Position numbers and translations under genes: made by a program. Below the pieces are notes generated by a model, which saw only the letters and a program-made list of their open reading frames with translations, ran no database searches and had not been told where the DNA came from. Shown piece after piece: positions 19,210 to 29,822 of a stretch of 64,000 nucleotides of DNA (the first letter of the stretch is position 1; each line of letters opens with the position of its first letter). The DNA is from Spirochaetaceae bacterium. GTDB lineage: Bacteria; Spirochaetota; Spirochaetia; Treponematales; Breznakiellaceae. Location: assembly GCA_031278215.1 (NCBI GenBank), contig JAITKV010000011.1:58063-122062 (forward strand), read 5' to 3'.

Positions 19210-19998
19210 TTACGCCAGAAACACCGTGGCCCGCTGGGTTCCCGCCGCCAGGGCTTCCAGGGCCCGGGGCCTTCCCCCGTGGGCCAAAATCATGGGGATG
19301 CCGTAGGACGCCGCAAGCTTGGCCGCGTCCAGCTTGGTAACAATGCCCCCGGTGCCAAACTCGCTGGTTCCGCCGGTATGGACCGACAGCCTGGCGGCGG
19401 CTATGTCGCGGACAGATTCAACCAGCGACGCCCCGGGATGCTCCTTGGGGTTTTTATCGTAGAGGCCGTCGATATCGCTAAAAAGGATAAGCAGATCCGC
19501 GCTCCACAGTATGGCGGACTGGGCCGCGAGGGTATCGTTATCGCCGATTTTTATTTCTTCCACGCTGACCGTATCGTTTTCGTTGATCACCGGAACGATC
19601 CCCTCGTCCACCAGGGTAAAAAGGGTATTGCGCATATTAAGAGTCCGGGTATGATCGCCAAAATCGTCCCGGGTTAGGAGGATCTGGGCAATGTGAATGT
19701 CCTGGGGGGCAAAGGCCCGTTCCCACGCGTCCATCAACTTTACCTGGCCCACGGCGCACAGGGCCTGGCGGTAATGGAGATCCCGCTTGCGGGCCCACTT
19801 ATCCATGGTGGACAGCCCCGCGACCTGGGCGCCGGAAGAGACGATGACGATCTGTTTGCCCGTTTTAATAAGCTCCGTCCCCTGGCGGGCAAATTCGGCA
19901 AGAAACTCATTGTTGATCTTCCCGTGGCCGTCGGCCAGGATATTGGATCCGAGTTTAAAGACTATCTTGCGGGACTCTGCGATAAGTTGTGGTATCAT
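19210..19998 (-). CDS. proB: Glutamate 5-kinase, short form without PUA domain
   Basis: KIVFKLGSNILADG, VSSGAQVAG, NENDTVSVEEIKIGDNDTLAAQSA, FGTGGIVTKLDAAKLAASYG; start trimmed to M63 of ORF. Confidence 0.93.
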   Translation of the reverse strand: MIPQLIAESRKIVFKLGSNILADGHGKINNEFLAEFARQGTELIKTGKQIVIVSSGAQVAGLSTMDKWARKRDLHYRQALCAVGQVKLMDAWERAFAPQDIHIAQILLTRDDFGDHTRTLNMRNTLFTLVDEGIVPVINENDTVSVEEIKIGDNDTLAAQSAILWSADLLILFSDIDGLYDKNPKEHPGASLVESVRDIAAARLSVHTGGTSEFGTGGIVTKLDAAKLAASYGIPMILAHGGRPRALEALAAGTQRATVFLA

Positions 19999-20017
19999 GC
20001 CTGTGATCCAGAACGGG

Positions 20018-21322
20018 TTAAGATGATTTCCGGATTTGTCCGGCGCCGCGTATATGGTACTTAATCGTCGTAAGCGCTTCAAGACCCATGGGGCCCCGGG
20101 CATGGAATTTCTGGGTGCTAATTCCCAGTTCCGCCCCAAAGCCGAATTCCCCCCCGTCGGTAAAGCGGGTGGACGCGTTGACATATACGCAGGCGGCGTC
20201 CACCCGGCGGCAGAATTCTTCCGCGGCCCGGTGATCGTTGGTAAGGATGGCTTCCGAATGGCCTGTGCCGTGGCGGTTAATGTGATCGACGGCCTCGTCC
20301 AGGGAATCGACCGTTTTTACCGCCAGAATATAATCCAGATATTCCGTATCCCAATCTTCTTCCACCGCGTCCTTTACCGCCGCATGGGGGAGCGCCGCGC
20401 CCTCCGCCGCGCCGCGGAGCGCCGGGGTCCGGGCGCCGATCACCGCCGCCTTTGCGGAAGGATCGCAGCGGAGCTCCGCCTTTCCCAAAAGGCGTTTTGC
20501 CAGGACGGGCATAAGGGCGGGCAAAGCTTTCCGGTGGACCAGAAGGGTTTCCACCGCATTACAGGCGCCGGGTTTTTGGAGCTTGGCGTTTTCAATAATC
20601 GCCGCGGCGGTTTCCACCTCCGCGGTTTCATCGGCGTAGATGTGGCAGTTTCCTTCGCCGGTTTCAATAACCGGGACCCCGGCATGTTCCACCACCCGCC
20701 GTATTAGGTCGCGCCCCCCCCGGGGAAGAACCACGTCCACATAGCCCCGGGCATGTAAAATTTCGTCTATCTCGTCCCGGCTTCCCGAATCCGCCAGGGC
20801 CACCGCGCCGCCGATTCCTCCGGCGGCTTCCAAGCCCTCTTTAATGGCCGCCGTCAGGGCCCGGTTCGATTCCAGGGCCGCCGAGGAGCCCCGAAGCAGG
20901 ATCCCGCAGCCCGCTTTGTAGGCCAGGCTAAAGGCGTCCACGCTTACGTTGGGCCGGGATTCATAGATAATTGCCGCCACCCCCAGGGGGACGGTGATCT
21001 GTTCTATTACAAGGCCGTTGGGGGTCTTCCAGCCCCCCCGGATCCTGCCTATGGGGTCCTCCAGCCCTATGATGGTCCTTAGGCCCGAAAGGATCAAATC
21101 GATGCGGCGGCCGGTAAGCGTCAGCCGGTCCGCCAGGGCTTCGGTCATCCCCCCGGAACGGGCCCTTTGTAGATCCCCGGCGTTGGCGGCGAGGATGGCC
21201 CCACGGTTCCGGTCTATGGCCTCCGCCGCGGCTTCAAGGGCGGCGTCTTTTTCCTGTCTGTTTTGCAGGGCCAGTTTTTTCTGGGCCTCTTTAAGGGAGA
21301 TAAAAACAGGGGTTAAATTCAT
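20018..21322 (-). CDS. proA: Gamma-glutamyl phosphate reductase
   Basis: GVAAIIYESRPNVSVDAFSLAYKAGCGILLRGSSAALESN, GRDLIRRVVEHAGVPVIETGEGNCHIYAD, RFTDGGEFGFGAELGISTQKFHARGPMGLEALTTIKY. Confidence 0.95.
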   Translation of the reverse strand: MNLTPVFISLKEAQKKLALQNRQEKDAALEAAAEAIDRNRGAILAANAGDLQRARSGGMTEALADRLTLTGRRIDLILSGLRTIIGLEDPIGRIRGGWKTPNGLVIEQITVPLGVAAIIYESRPNVSVDAFSLAYKAGCGILLRGSSAALESNRALTAAIKEGLEAAGGIGGAVALADSGSRDEIDEILHARGYVDVVLPRGGRDLIRRVVEHAGVPVIETGEGNCHIYADETAEVETAAAIIENAKLQKPGACNAVETLLVHRKALPALMPVLAKRLLGKAELRCDPSAKAAVIGARTPALRGAAEGAALPHAAVKDAVEEDWDTEYLDYILAVKTVDSLDEAVDHINRHGTGHSEAILTNDHRAAEEFCRRVDAACVYVNASTRFTDGGEFGFGAELGISTQKFHARGPMGLEALTTIKYHIRGAGQIRKSS

Positions 21323-21337
21323 ACGCGTCTCCGGCCC

Positions 21338-23254
21338 CTAGGGGTGCTTTTTCTTTCCAAGCATACCCAGAAGTTTTCCGAACAGGCCGGGTTTTTTCGC
21401 CGACGCATCCTCCGGGGGGCCTGACCGTGCCGGTCCTTCCTGCGGTCGGAACCCTCCGTCGTCCTTCTGCCGGGCCGGGGCGGGATTGGCACGCCCCCCC
21501 CGCCGGTTTCCGTTTCGGGAAGCTTCGGGGGGCCGGGATGACCGGGAGGAAGGCCGGGGCGCCTCGGGGGACCGGGAAGTCCGGGAGGACCCGGAGGAAG
21601 GCCGGGAGGCTTCGGGGGACCGGGAAGTCCGGGAGGAAGGCCGGGAAGCTTCGGGGGACCGGGAAGTCCGGGATAAGCCGGAGGAAGGCCGGGGCGCTTC
21701 GGGGGACCGGGAAGGCCGGGGAGACCGGGAGGAAGGCCGGGAAGCCTCAAGAGGCCGGGAAGCTCTGTCCCGGCGGGGCTTTCCTGTTTCCGGGGGCTTA
21801 TCTCCCCCCTTCCCCTCGTATTTTTCCTTGTAGTACGACATCCGTTCTTCAAGGGAAAGCCCGGACAGGTTCCGCCCTTCTTCCGGCCGCCCGGATCTTT
21901 GCCCGGGGGGATCCGTTTCGGTTCTTCCGGCTTCGTAGGGCTTCCGCCCCCGGCCTTCTTTCCGGTCCCGGCGGAGCCCCCCCTGCCGGCTGCCCCTGGC
22001 TGCCGCCGCGCCGGAATTCCTGTCCCCAAAACCGCCGGAACGGCCGCGGCCCTCTCTCTTTCGCCGGTCGGTCCGGTCGTCATAAAAATCGGTGTGGATC
22101 CTAAGCCCTTCGCTTTTATCCTGCCCAAAAAGTTCTTCCCCGGCGATTTCGCTGGGGATCTTCTTACCTATGTACTTTTCGATGTCCGCAAGCTCGTACA
22201 CGTCCTGTTCGCTAACCAGGCTTAGGGCCTTGCCGGTTTTGCCGGCCCGGGCGGTACGTCCTATACGGTGGACATAATTTTCCGCATCCGCGGGAAGATC
22301 GTAATTAATCACCAGGGCCAGGGCTTCAATGTCCAGGCCCCGGGCGGCCACATCGGTGGCCACCAGAACCCGGGTTATATCGGCCTTTAGATCCTCAATA
22401 ATTTTAAGCCGCTTTACCTGGGGAAGGTCGCCCATAATAAATTCGCAGGCGATGCCGTTTACCCGCAGGCGCTTGGCGACGATTTCTGCATATCGCTTGG
22501 TATTACAGAAGATAATAGCGCTTTCGGGCTGTTCCCGTTCCATGATGCCCAGAAGAAGGCGCATTTTATCCACCGAGTGCACATGGTACAGAAGCTGTTC
22601 CACCTCTTCCACCGTAACCGTCTCCGGCTCTATTTCTATTTCGTAGGGATTTTTAGTGTATTCCCAGGCCAGGTTTTTTACCCAGGTATTAAGGGTCGCG
22701 GAAAAAAGCATGGTCTGGCGGCGATCCGCCGGGGGAACCACCCCGATAAGCTTCCTTAGATCCGGATAAAAGCCCATGTCGAACATCCGGTCCGCCTCGT
22801 CAATGACCAGGAAGGCCATGTCCATAAGGTTCATGTGGCCCGATTTATTCAGGTCCAGTACCCGTCCCGGAGTACCCACCATGATTTGTACATTGTCCCG
22901 TAAAAGGCCCTGCTGCTGGGCGTATCCTACCCCGCCGTAAAAGCTTCCCGCTTTAAAGGGCAGGTACTTTCCCAGTGTCTTTGCTTCTTTTTCAACCTGT
23001 ACGGCCAGTTCCCTGGTGGGCACCATAATCAGGGCCTTTTTTCCGCCCAAAAGAGATTCCGAAAGAAGCCGCTGGAAAATCACGATAAGAAAGGCCGCGG
23101 TTTTTCCCGTGCCGGTCTGGGACTGGACGTACAGATCCTGGCCTCCAAAGGCGTGGGTTAATACCTGTTCCTGGACGGGCATGCAGGTAAGGTACCCCGC
23201 TTCGCCGATGCCCCTTTGAAGATCCGCGTGCAGATTAAGCTTGCTGAATTCCAT
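21338..23254 (-). CDS. DEAD-box ATP-dependent RNA helicase with long R/S/P/G-rich repeat tail
   Basis: SQTGTGKTAAF, VPTRELAVQ, VIDEADRMFDMGF, SATL, HRIGRTARAG; C-terminal RPSSRSPRPSRSPEAPRPSSG repeats; start trimmed to MEFSKLNL. Confidence 0.92.
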   Translation of the reverse strand: MEFSKLNLHADLQRGIGEAGYLTCMPVQEQVLTHAFGGQDLYVQSQTGTGKTAAFLIVIFQRLLSESLLGGKKALIMVPTRELAVQVEKEAKTLGKYLPFKAGSFYGGVGYAQQQGLLRDNVQIMVGTPGRVLDLNKSGHMNLMDMAFLVIDEADRMFDMGFYPDLRKLIGVVPPADRRQTMLFSATLNTWVKNLAWEYTKNPYEIEIEPETVTVEEVEQLLYHVHSVDKMRLLLGIMEREQPESAIIFCNTKRYAEIVAKRLRVNGIACEFIMGDLPQVKRLKIIEDLKADITRVLVATDVAARGLDIEALALVINYDLPADAENYVHRIGRTARAGKTGKALSLVSEQDVYELADIEKYIGKKIPSEIAGEELFGQDKSEGLRIHTDFYDDRTDRRKREGRGRSGGFGDRNSGAAAARGSRQGGLRRDRKEGRGRKPYEAGRTETDPPGQRSGRPEEGRNLSGLSLEERMSYYKEKYEGKGGDKPPETGKPRRDRASRPLEASRPSSRSPRPSRSPEAPRPSSGLSRTSRSPEASRPSSRTSRSPEASRPSSGSSRTSRSPEAPRPSSRSSRPPEASRNGNRRGGRANPAPARQKDDGGFRPQEGPARSGPPEDASAKKPGLFGKLLGMLGKKKHP

Positions 23255-23341
23255 AATAGTTGTACTACTATAGCCTTTAATCGAAAGGAGGAACAAGACC
23301 CGGTTTGCGGCGCAGGGAAATTTTGGGAACAGCCCTGGCTC

Positions 23342-24298
23342 CTAGATGTTCCTGCCCTTAAATTGATCCCCCGGCGCCGGAAGGCCGGCCCCCGGTTTAT
23401 GGAGCATGCCCTGCAGCGCCAACTGCAGCGCCAGGGCGAATATAAAGGCGGTCCAGGAATATGTAAAACCGCCCAGGAAGCCGAAGAGTAAAAAACAGGC
23501 GGCCGCGCCCGTCCATATGGCGCCGGAAAAAAGCCGCCGCCGGGCCGCGGCGGGGCCGGAGATCCTTTCATATTCCTCGGTTTCCCTGTTCCGGGCAATC
23601 CGTTCCCGCATCCAGGGCTTAAACCGGCTTTTCTCGGTGAGCACAAGAAAGGCCAACAGGGCGGCGCCGGGAAGTCCGAAGGGAATAAGCAGGCCCAGGG
23701 CGCTTATAACGTTTACCGGACTATGGCCTGCCGCAAAGTAGCTAAGGGGCGCCATGGTAAGGCTAAAGCTTATGAGTCCCGCGGCCAAGGTATATCCCAG
23801 GGCCCGTTTTTTCTTCATCGGATGCATCGCGGAACTTTCCTGGGTAAGGCCCAGAAAAACAAATCCGCCGATCCCCAGGGTGGTAAAGATCATCAGGGTC
23901 CCGAACATGGGAACCAAAGCTTTCCGGACCGGAACTATTTCCCCTTCCTGGTATATCGAAAAATAGGCTAGTACGGCGGCAATAAACCCGAAGGCGAGCA
24001 GGATGCCGAAGCACAGATAGGCGGCGATCCGGGGGATCTTCATATACCGGCGGATCCCCATATATGCATCCTGGTATATCTCTTGGCGGCGTTTTAGGCT
24101 TAGTTCATCGGCCAGGACGCTAATGTCCCCCAGCTCGCCGGAAGCTTTGGCAAAGGCTTCGTTTTCGGACAGGCCCTTGTGTATTAAACTTGCGATGCGG
24201 TCCTCCAGGTTGCTTTTAAGCTCTTCCATAAAATCCTTTAATTCAGGGGTTTCTTCGTAATCCGCAAAAAGGGATTTAACATAAGTTTGAGTATCCAT
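23342..24298 (-). CDS. HAAS/permease-prefix-domain membrane protein (DUF1700-like)
   Basis: N-terminal LFADYEETPELKDFMEELKSNLEDRIASLIHKGLSENEAFAKASGELGDISVLADEL then TM segments; adjacent to PadR. Confidence 0.6.
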   Translation of the reverse strand: MDTQTYVKSLFADYEETPELKDFMEELKSNLEDRIASLIHKGLSENEAFAKASGELGDISVLADELSLKRRQEIYQDAYMGIRRYMKIPRIAAYLCFGILLAFGFIAAVLAYFSIYQEGEIVPVRKALVPMFGTLMIFTTLGIGGFVFLGLTQESSAMHPMKKKRALGYTLAAGLISFSLTMAPLSYFAAGHSPVNVISALGLLIPFGLPGAALLAFLVLTEKSRFKPWMRERIARNRETEEYERISGPAAARRRLFSGAIWTGAAACFLLFGFLGGFTYSWTAFIFALALQLALQGMLHKPGAGLPAPGDQFKGRNI

Positions 24299-24324
24299 GT
24301 GTGCTCCTTCATAAGATATTAGAC

Positions 24325-24356
24325 TTGTTCGACAACCCGGTTGGGTTCCGGACAAC
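24325..24356. repeat. Palindromic intergenic repeat, copy 1: TTGTTCGACAACCCGGTTGGGTTCCGGACAAC
   Basis: Shares TTGTTC...AACCCGGTTGGGTT..G.ACA.C and length with copy at 54002-54033; inverted-repeat structure. Confidence 0.6.
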
Positions 24357-24357
24357 T

Positions 24358-24798
24358 CTATTGCAGGTTAAGCATATCCCGGCTCTTTGCAACGGCGCCG
24401 CCGATTACGGCGCCGCCGGTTACGGCGCCGCCGGTTTGCATAAGGCTTTCAAGAATTTTCCGGGTAAATTCCCAGTCCTGCATATTCCGGCGGTAGCTTT
24501 CCCGGCCCGTATCGGTTAGATGGTAGTACCGCCGCCGGGCCCCCCGGGTTTCATCCCCCCAGTAGGAAGTAATGCAGCCTTCTTGTTCCAGCCGCTTATA
24601 GCTGGAATACAGGGTCGTTTCTTTAAGTTCGTACCGGTCCCCGGTCCGTTCGAGAATAGTGGTATAGATTTCGAACCCATAGGCGTCCCCGCCGTGCAAG
24701 ATTCCCAGTACAATAGTTTCCGTGTGGCCCCGGAGCAGATCCGGCGACAACTTCGGTTTATACGGTTCCTCTGTTCTGGGGCTTTGCGGTATATCCAT
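24358..24798 (-). CDS. PadR-family transcriptional regulator
   Basis: GILHGGDAYGFEIYTTILERTGDRYELKETTLYSSYKRLEQEGCITSYWGDETRGARRRYYHLTDTGRE. Confidence 0.9.
   Translation of the reverse strand: MDIPQSPRTEEPYKPKLSPDLLRGHTETIVLGILHGGDAYGFEIYTTILERTGDRYELKETTLYSSYKRLEQEGCITSYWGDETRGARRRYYHLTDTGRESYRRNMQDWEFTRKILESLMQTGGAVTGGAVIGGAVAKSRDMLNLQ
24387..24437. repeat. In-frame 15-bp tandem repeat in padR-like gene (TGGAV units)
   Basis: Minus strand GGCGGCGCCGTAACC / GGCGGCGCCGTAATC, about 3 copies. Confidence 0.85.
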
Positions 24799-24930
24799 AG
24801 GCCGGTTCCTCCTTCTTGTATAGTGTTTGTCGTTTATCTCTCTCTGTCAGATAATATTGTATATCAAATTAATATGACTGTCAAGTATAATTTAAAAATT
24901 AAAGGCCCGGCGGCCAAAAAGCCCCGGATT

Positions 24931-24964
24931 AAAAAAAACCCTCCGGCCGGAACCGGAGGGTTTT
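24931..24964 (-). terminator. Rho-independent terminator downstream of groEL
   Basis: ACCCTCCGG/CCGGAGGGT stem flanked by A/T runs (minus-strand U8). Confidence 0.85.
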
Positions 24965-25033
24965 GTGTTAGGGGGGCGCCGGATTTTCCAAAATTCACCG
25001 GCTTGGCCGGCGCTTTGGAAGTTTCCGGGTTTT

Positions 25034-26731
<1,698 letters not shown>

Positions 26732-26801
26732 TTATGTCCCTGTTAGAGACCGATTATAAGATAGCAAAATTTGCTGTAAAAAGTCAATATTGGGAGTTAA
26801 A

Positions 26802-27812
26802 ATGATGAATAAATTACGCCTGGGGGTCCTGGGGACCTCGGAACACTACGGCCTGCGGGTCGCCATACCGCTGCAGTCGTCCCCGGTAATAGAAACCTAC
26901 GGGATCGCGTCCCGGGACCGGGACCGGGCCGGAAAATATGCGGAAAAATGGGGTTTTAAGCGGGCCTACGGTTCTTACGAAGCCCTGCTGGCGGATCCGG
27001 AAATCGACTTTGTCTATTGCCCCCTGCCGAATAATCTGCATCTGGAGTACATAAAAAAGGCGGTGGATGCGGGAAAACCGCTTATCTGTGAAAAACCGCT
27101 GGGGATGAACGCCAAAGAAGCGGTGGAAGCGGCGGAGTACAGCAAGAAAAAGGGAATTTTAGTGATGGAAGCCTTTATGTACCGGTTCCACCCCCAGTGG
27201 ATCCGGGCCGCGGAAATTGCCAAATCCGGCGAGCTGGGCAGGGTTTTGTCCACCCAGGGAATCTTTTCTTACGATAACCGGGATGCAAAAAATATCCGGA
27301 ATATTCCCGAAACCGGGGGCGGGGGTATCCTGGATATCGGGTGTTACACCGTTTCCAGCGCCCGGCTCCTTATGGGAGCGGAACCGGAACGGGTAATTTG
27401 CACCCTGGATCGGGACCGGACCTTTAAAACCGACGCCTTTGCGTCGGCGATTCTGGATTTTGGGGAGGGCAGGGCGTCGGTTTTTACCATTGGCACCCAG
27501 TGTTATCCCTGGCAGCGGGTTAGGGCCCTGGGAACCGGGGGAACCTTGGCGGTGGAAGTACCCTTTAATATGTACGGAGACGTGCCCGGCCGGATCCACG
27601 TTAGCACCGGCGTGGGGGAGCGGACCATCGAGACCAAGGTTGCCAACCAGTACCTGTTGGAATTCGAGGCCTTTGCCGGGACGGTGGCGGAAAAGCGGCC
27701 CGAAGCCCCCACCCCTATTTCCGATGCGGTGTCGAATATGGCGGTCCTGGACGCCCTGTTTGCCTCCGCCGAATCGGGCCGCTGGGAACCGGTAAGCCGG
27801 TATTCCCTTTAG
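26802..27812 (+). CDS. Gfo/Idh/MocA-family oxidoreductase
   Basis: VYCPLPNNLHLEYIKKAVDAGKPLICEKPLGMNAKEAVEAAEYSKKKGILVMEAFMYRFHPQ. Confidence 0.88.
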   Translation: MMNKLRLGVLGTSEHYGLRVAIPLQSSPVIETYGIASRDRDRAGKYAEKWGFKRAYGSYEALLADPEIDFVYCPLPNNLHLEYIKKAVDAGKPLICEKPLGMNAKEAVEAAEYSKKKGILVMEAFMYRFHPQWIRAAEIAKSGELGRVLSTQGIFSYDNRDAKNIRNIPETGGGGILDIGCYTVSSARLLMGAEPERVICTLDRDRTFKTDAFASAILDFGEGRASVFTIGTQCYPWQRVRALGTGGTLAVEVPFNMYGDVPGRIHVSTGVGERTIETKVANQYLLEFEAFAGTVAEKRPEAPTPISDAVSNMAVLDALFASAESGRWEPVSRYSL

Positions 27813-27839
27813 GGCGGCCGAATGTACGGGCCCGTCCCC

Positions 27840-28322
27840 ATGGCGCTGCATATTTATACCGACGGAGGCTGCTCGGGCAACCCCGGCCCCGGCGGCTGGG
27901 CCTATGTGATCCTCAAAGTGGAACCCCGGGGCGACACAATTCTGGCGGAAGAGTCGGGATTTGAAGAGGATACCACCAATAACCGCATGGAACTTTTGGG
28001 GGTAATCTCCGCCCTAAAGGCCCTAAAATCCCTGGACGCCTCCGGGGCGGTGGTCCATACCGATTCCCAGTACGTTCAAAAGGGCATAACCGGATGGATC
28101 CACAGCTGGAAAAAAAATTCCTGGCGGACCGGCGATAAACGGCCCGTAAAAAACCAGGATCTGTGGAAGGCCCTGGATCTGCTCGCCGGGGAATTAACCC
28201 TGGACTGGAAATGGGTCCGGGGCCACGAGGGCAACCGCTACAATGAGCTCTGCGATAAGATGGCCCGGAACATGATCAAACGGTCCGCCGCCCCGGGGCC
28301 CCGCAGCGCCGGACCGGCCTAG
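27840..28322 (+). CDS. rnhA: Ribonuclease HI
   Basis: IYTDGGCSGNPGPGGWAYV, NNRMELLGVISAL, HTDSQYVQKGITGWIHSWKKNSWRT, VRGHEGNRYNELCD. Confidence 0.95.
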   Translation: MALHIYTDGGCSGNPGPGGWAYVILKVEPRGDTILAEESGFEEDTTNNRMELLGVISALKALKSLDASGAVVHTDSQYVQKGITGWIHSWKKNSWRTGDKRPVKNQDLWKALDLLAGELTLDWKWVRGHEGNRYNELCDKMARNMIKRSAAPGPRSAGPA

Positions 28323-28417
28323 GCGCCCGTTCATCGTGGTTTTGCCGCACTTTGCGCCGCACTTTGCGCCGCAAAGCCGCAAAGCCGCACAAAGCGGCGC
28401 AAAAACGAACGCGGGCC
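28320..28417. repeat. GC-rich intergenic hairpin/tandem repeat element
   Basis: Repeated GCACTTTGCGCCGC / GCAAAGCC units, terminal GTTTTGCCGC...GCGGCGCAAAAAC inverted repeat; begins TAGGCGCC like the element at 3144. Confidence 0.6.
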
Positions 28418-28461
28418 CTTGAAAAACAATTTGCCCTGTGATATGTTTAACTTCAGTTAAT

Positions 28462-28632
28462 GATTTTCAGGGTTGGGTGAGGGAAGCGTAAAATTCCGGT
28501 TTTATGCTTCGCAATTCCCTACCGGCGGTATAGCCCGCGAGGATCTACAAGCTTAGCCGGAACGGCGGCTTGTATATTTCAGAGTCCGGTGAAATTCCGG
28601 CGCCGACGGTACAGTCCGGATGGAAGAAAATC
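28462..28632 (+). promoter_or_regulatory. FMN riboswitch (RFN element) upstream of rfuA
   Basis: TTCAGGGTTGGGTGA...AATTCCCTACCGGCGGTATAGCCCGCGAG...AGTCCGGTGAAATTCCGGCGCCGACGGTACAGTCCGGATGGAAGAA; P1 GATTTTC/GAAAATC. Confidence 0.95.
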
Positions 28633-28758
28633 CCGCGCATGGCGGCGCCCCGCCGGCGTCTTCTCCTTCTAAAAGCCCCTGAAACCATGCCCTTTCTCTT
28701 TTGGAAGGGCCGCCCCTAGTCCGTCCTTTTCGGACATCCCCGTATTCAGGAGGCTTTT

Positions 28759-29811
28759 ATGAAACATCCGGCGTCCGCCGCCCTTGCTCCAATCCTTGTG
28801 GCGGCGGTTTTTTCCCTTTTTACGGCCTGCGTAAAAAAGAATGCACAAACAAATTCTTCTGCGGGAACCTCCATCGGGGTCTTTATTCCCGGAGTCATGT
28901 CCGGAAGCCCGGTGTACGAAATGCTTGTGGAGGGGGTCCGGGCTGCGGTAAACCGGCACAATGGCGCCCAGGGCGCCGCGGCCCCGGTGGAGTTGACTGT
29001 TATTGAGGGGGGCTACAATCAGGCGGAATGGGAGACTAAGCTTACCGCCATGACCGCCTCTTTTTCTTATGACCTTATTGTTTCATCCAATCCCTCTCTG
29101 CCCGATATTGTTTCCCATATTTCGGATCGATTTCCGGATCAGCATTTTTTGCTGTTGGACGGACGCCTGGAAGGAAATCCCCGTGTGTATACCCTGCGGT
29201 ATAACCAGCGGGAACAGTCCTATATGGCCGGGTATATGGCCGCCCTGATAAGCGAGGCCGCAGGCCCGGCGCCGGCGCGGCGGGTGGGTTTGGTGGCGGC
29301 CCAGGAATACCCGGTGATGAACAATGTTATCCTGCCGGGTTTTCTTGAAGGGGCCCGGGGGGTAAACGGCGGGTATACTGTAGATTTTCGCATTGTAGGA
29401 AACTGGTATGACGCCGCCAAGGCCGGCGAACTTGCCGCGGATATGATCCAGGGGGGGGTTCAGGTTTTGCTGTGCATAGCCGGGGGCGCCAATGAGGGGG
29501 TAATCCACGCCGCGGCGGAAGGGGGCGCCAGGGTTATATGGTTCGATACCAACGGATACGGCATCCGCCCCGGAATAGTGGCGGGCAGTTCCGTACTGTA
29601 CCAGGACAAGGCGGCGTATACCCAGATGCTGCGCTACCTGGAAGGGACCCTTCCCTTCGGAACCGCCGAAACCCTGGGCCTGAGCGAGGGCTATGTGGAC
29701 TTTATCCAGGACGATCCGGTGTATATCGAAACGGTGGCGCCGGAACTTAGGGAACGGCAGGCTTCTATGATAGAGCGGATCCGTTCGGGGGCCTTGGCGC
29801 TTCCCCTGTAA
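28759..29811 (+). CDS. rfuA: BMP/PnrA-family lipoprotein, riboflavin-binding component
   Basis: Lipobox FTAC; SIGVFIPGVMSGSPVYEMLVEGVRAAV; downstream of FMN riboswitch and followed by ABC ATPase and two permeases (cf. Treponema RfuABCD). Confidence 0.85.
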   Translation: MKHPASAALAPILVAAVFSLFTACVKKNAQTNSSAGTSIGVFIPGVMSGSPVYEMLVEGVRAAVNRHNGAQGAAAPVELTVIEGGYNQAEWETKLTAMTASFSYDLIVSSNPSLPDIVSHISDRFPDQHFLLLDGRLEGNPRVYTLRYNQREQSYMAGYMAALISEAAGPAPARRVGLVAAQEYPVMNNVILPGFLEGARGVNGGYTVDFRIVGNWYDAAKAGELAADMIQGGVQVLLCIAGGANEGVIHAAAEGGARVIWFDTNGYGIRPGIVAGSSVLYQDKAAYTQMLRYLEGTLPFGTAETLGLSEGYVDFIQDDPVYIETVAPELRERQASMIERIRSGALALPL

Positions 29812-29822
29812 AGGCGGCCGGC

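Noticed and set aside
20018-20184. Long N-terminal extension of ProB ORF to 20184
   Set aside because: Overlaps the proA 3' end and lacks homology; start at 19998 (MIPQLIAESRKIVFKLG) fits ProB.
28320-28417. Possible CRISPR array from repeated GCGCCGCAAAG units
   Set aside because: Repeats are contiguous with no unique spacers and no cas genes; a hairpin/tandem element fits better.
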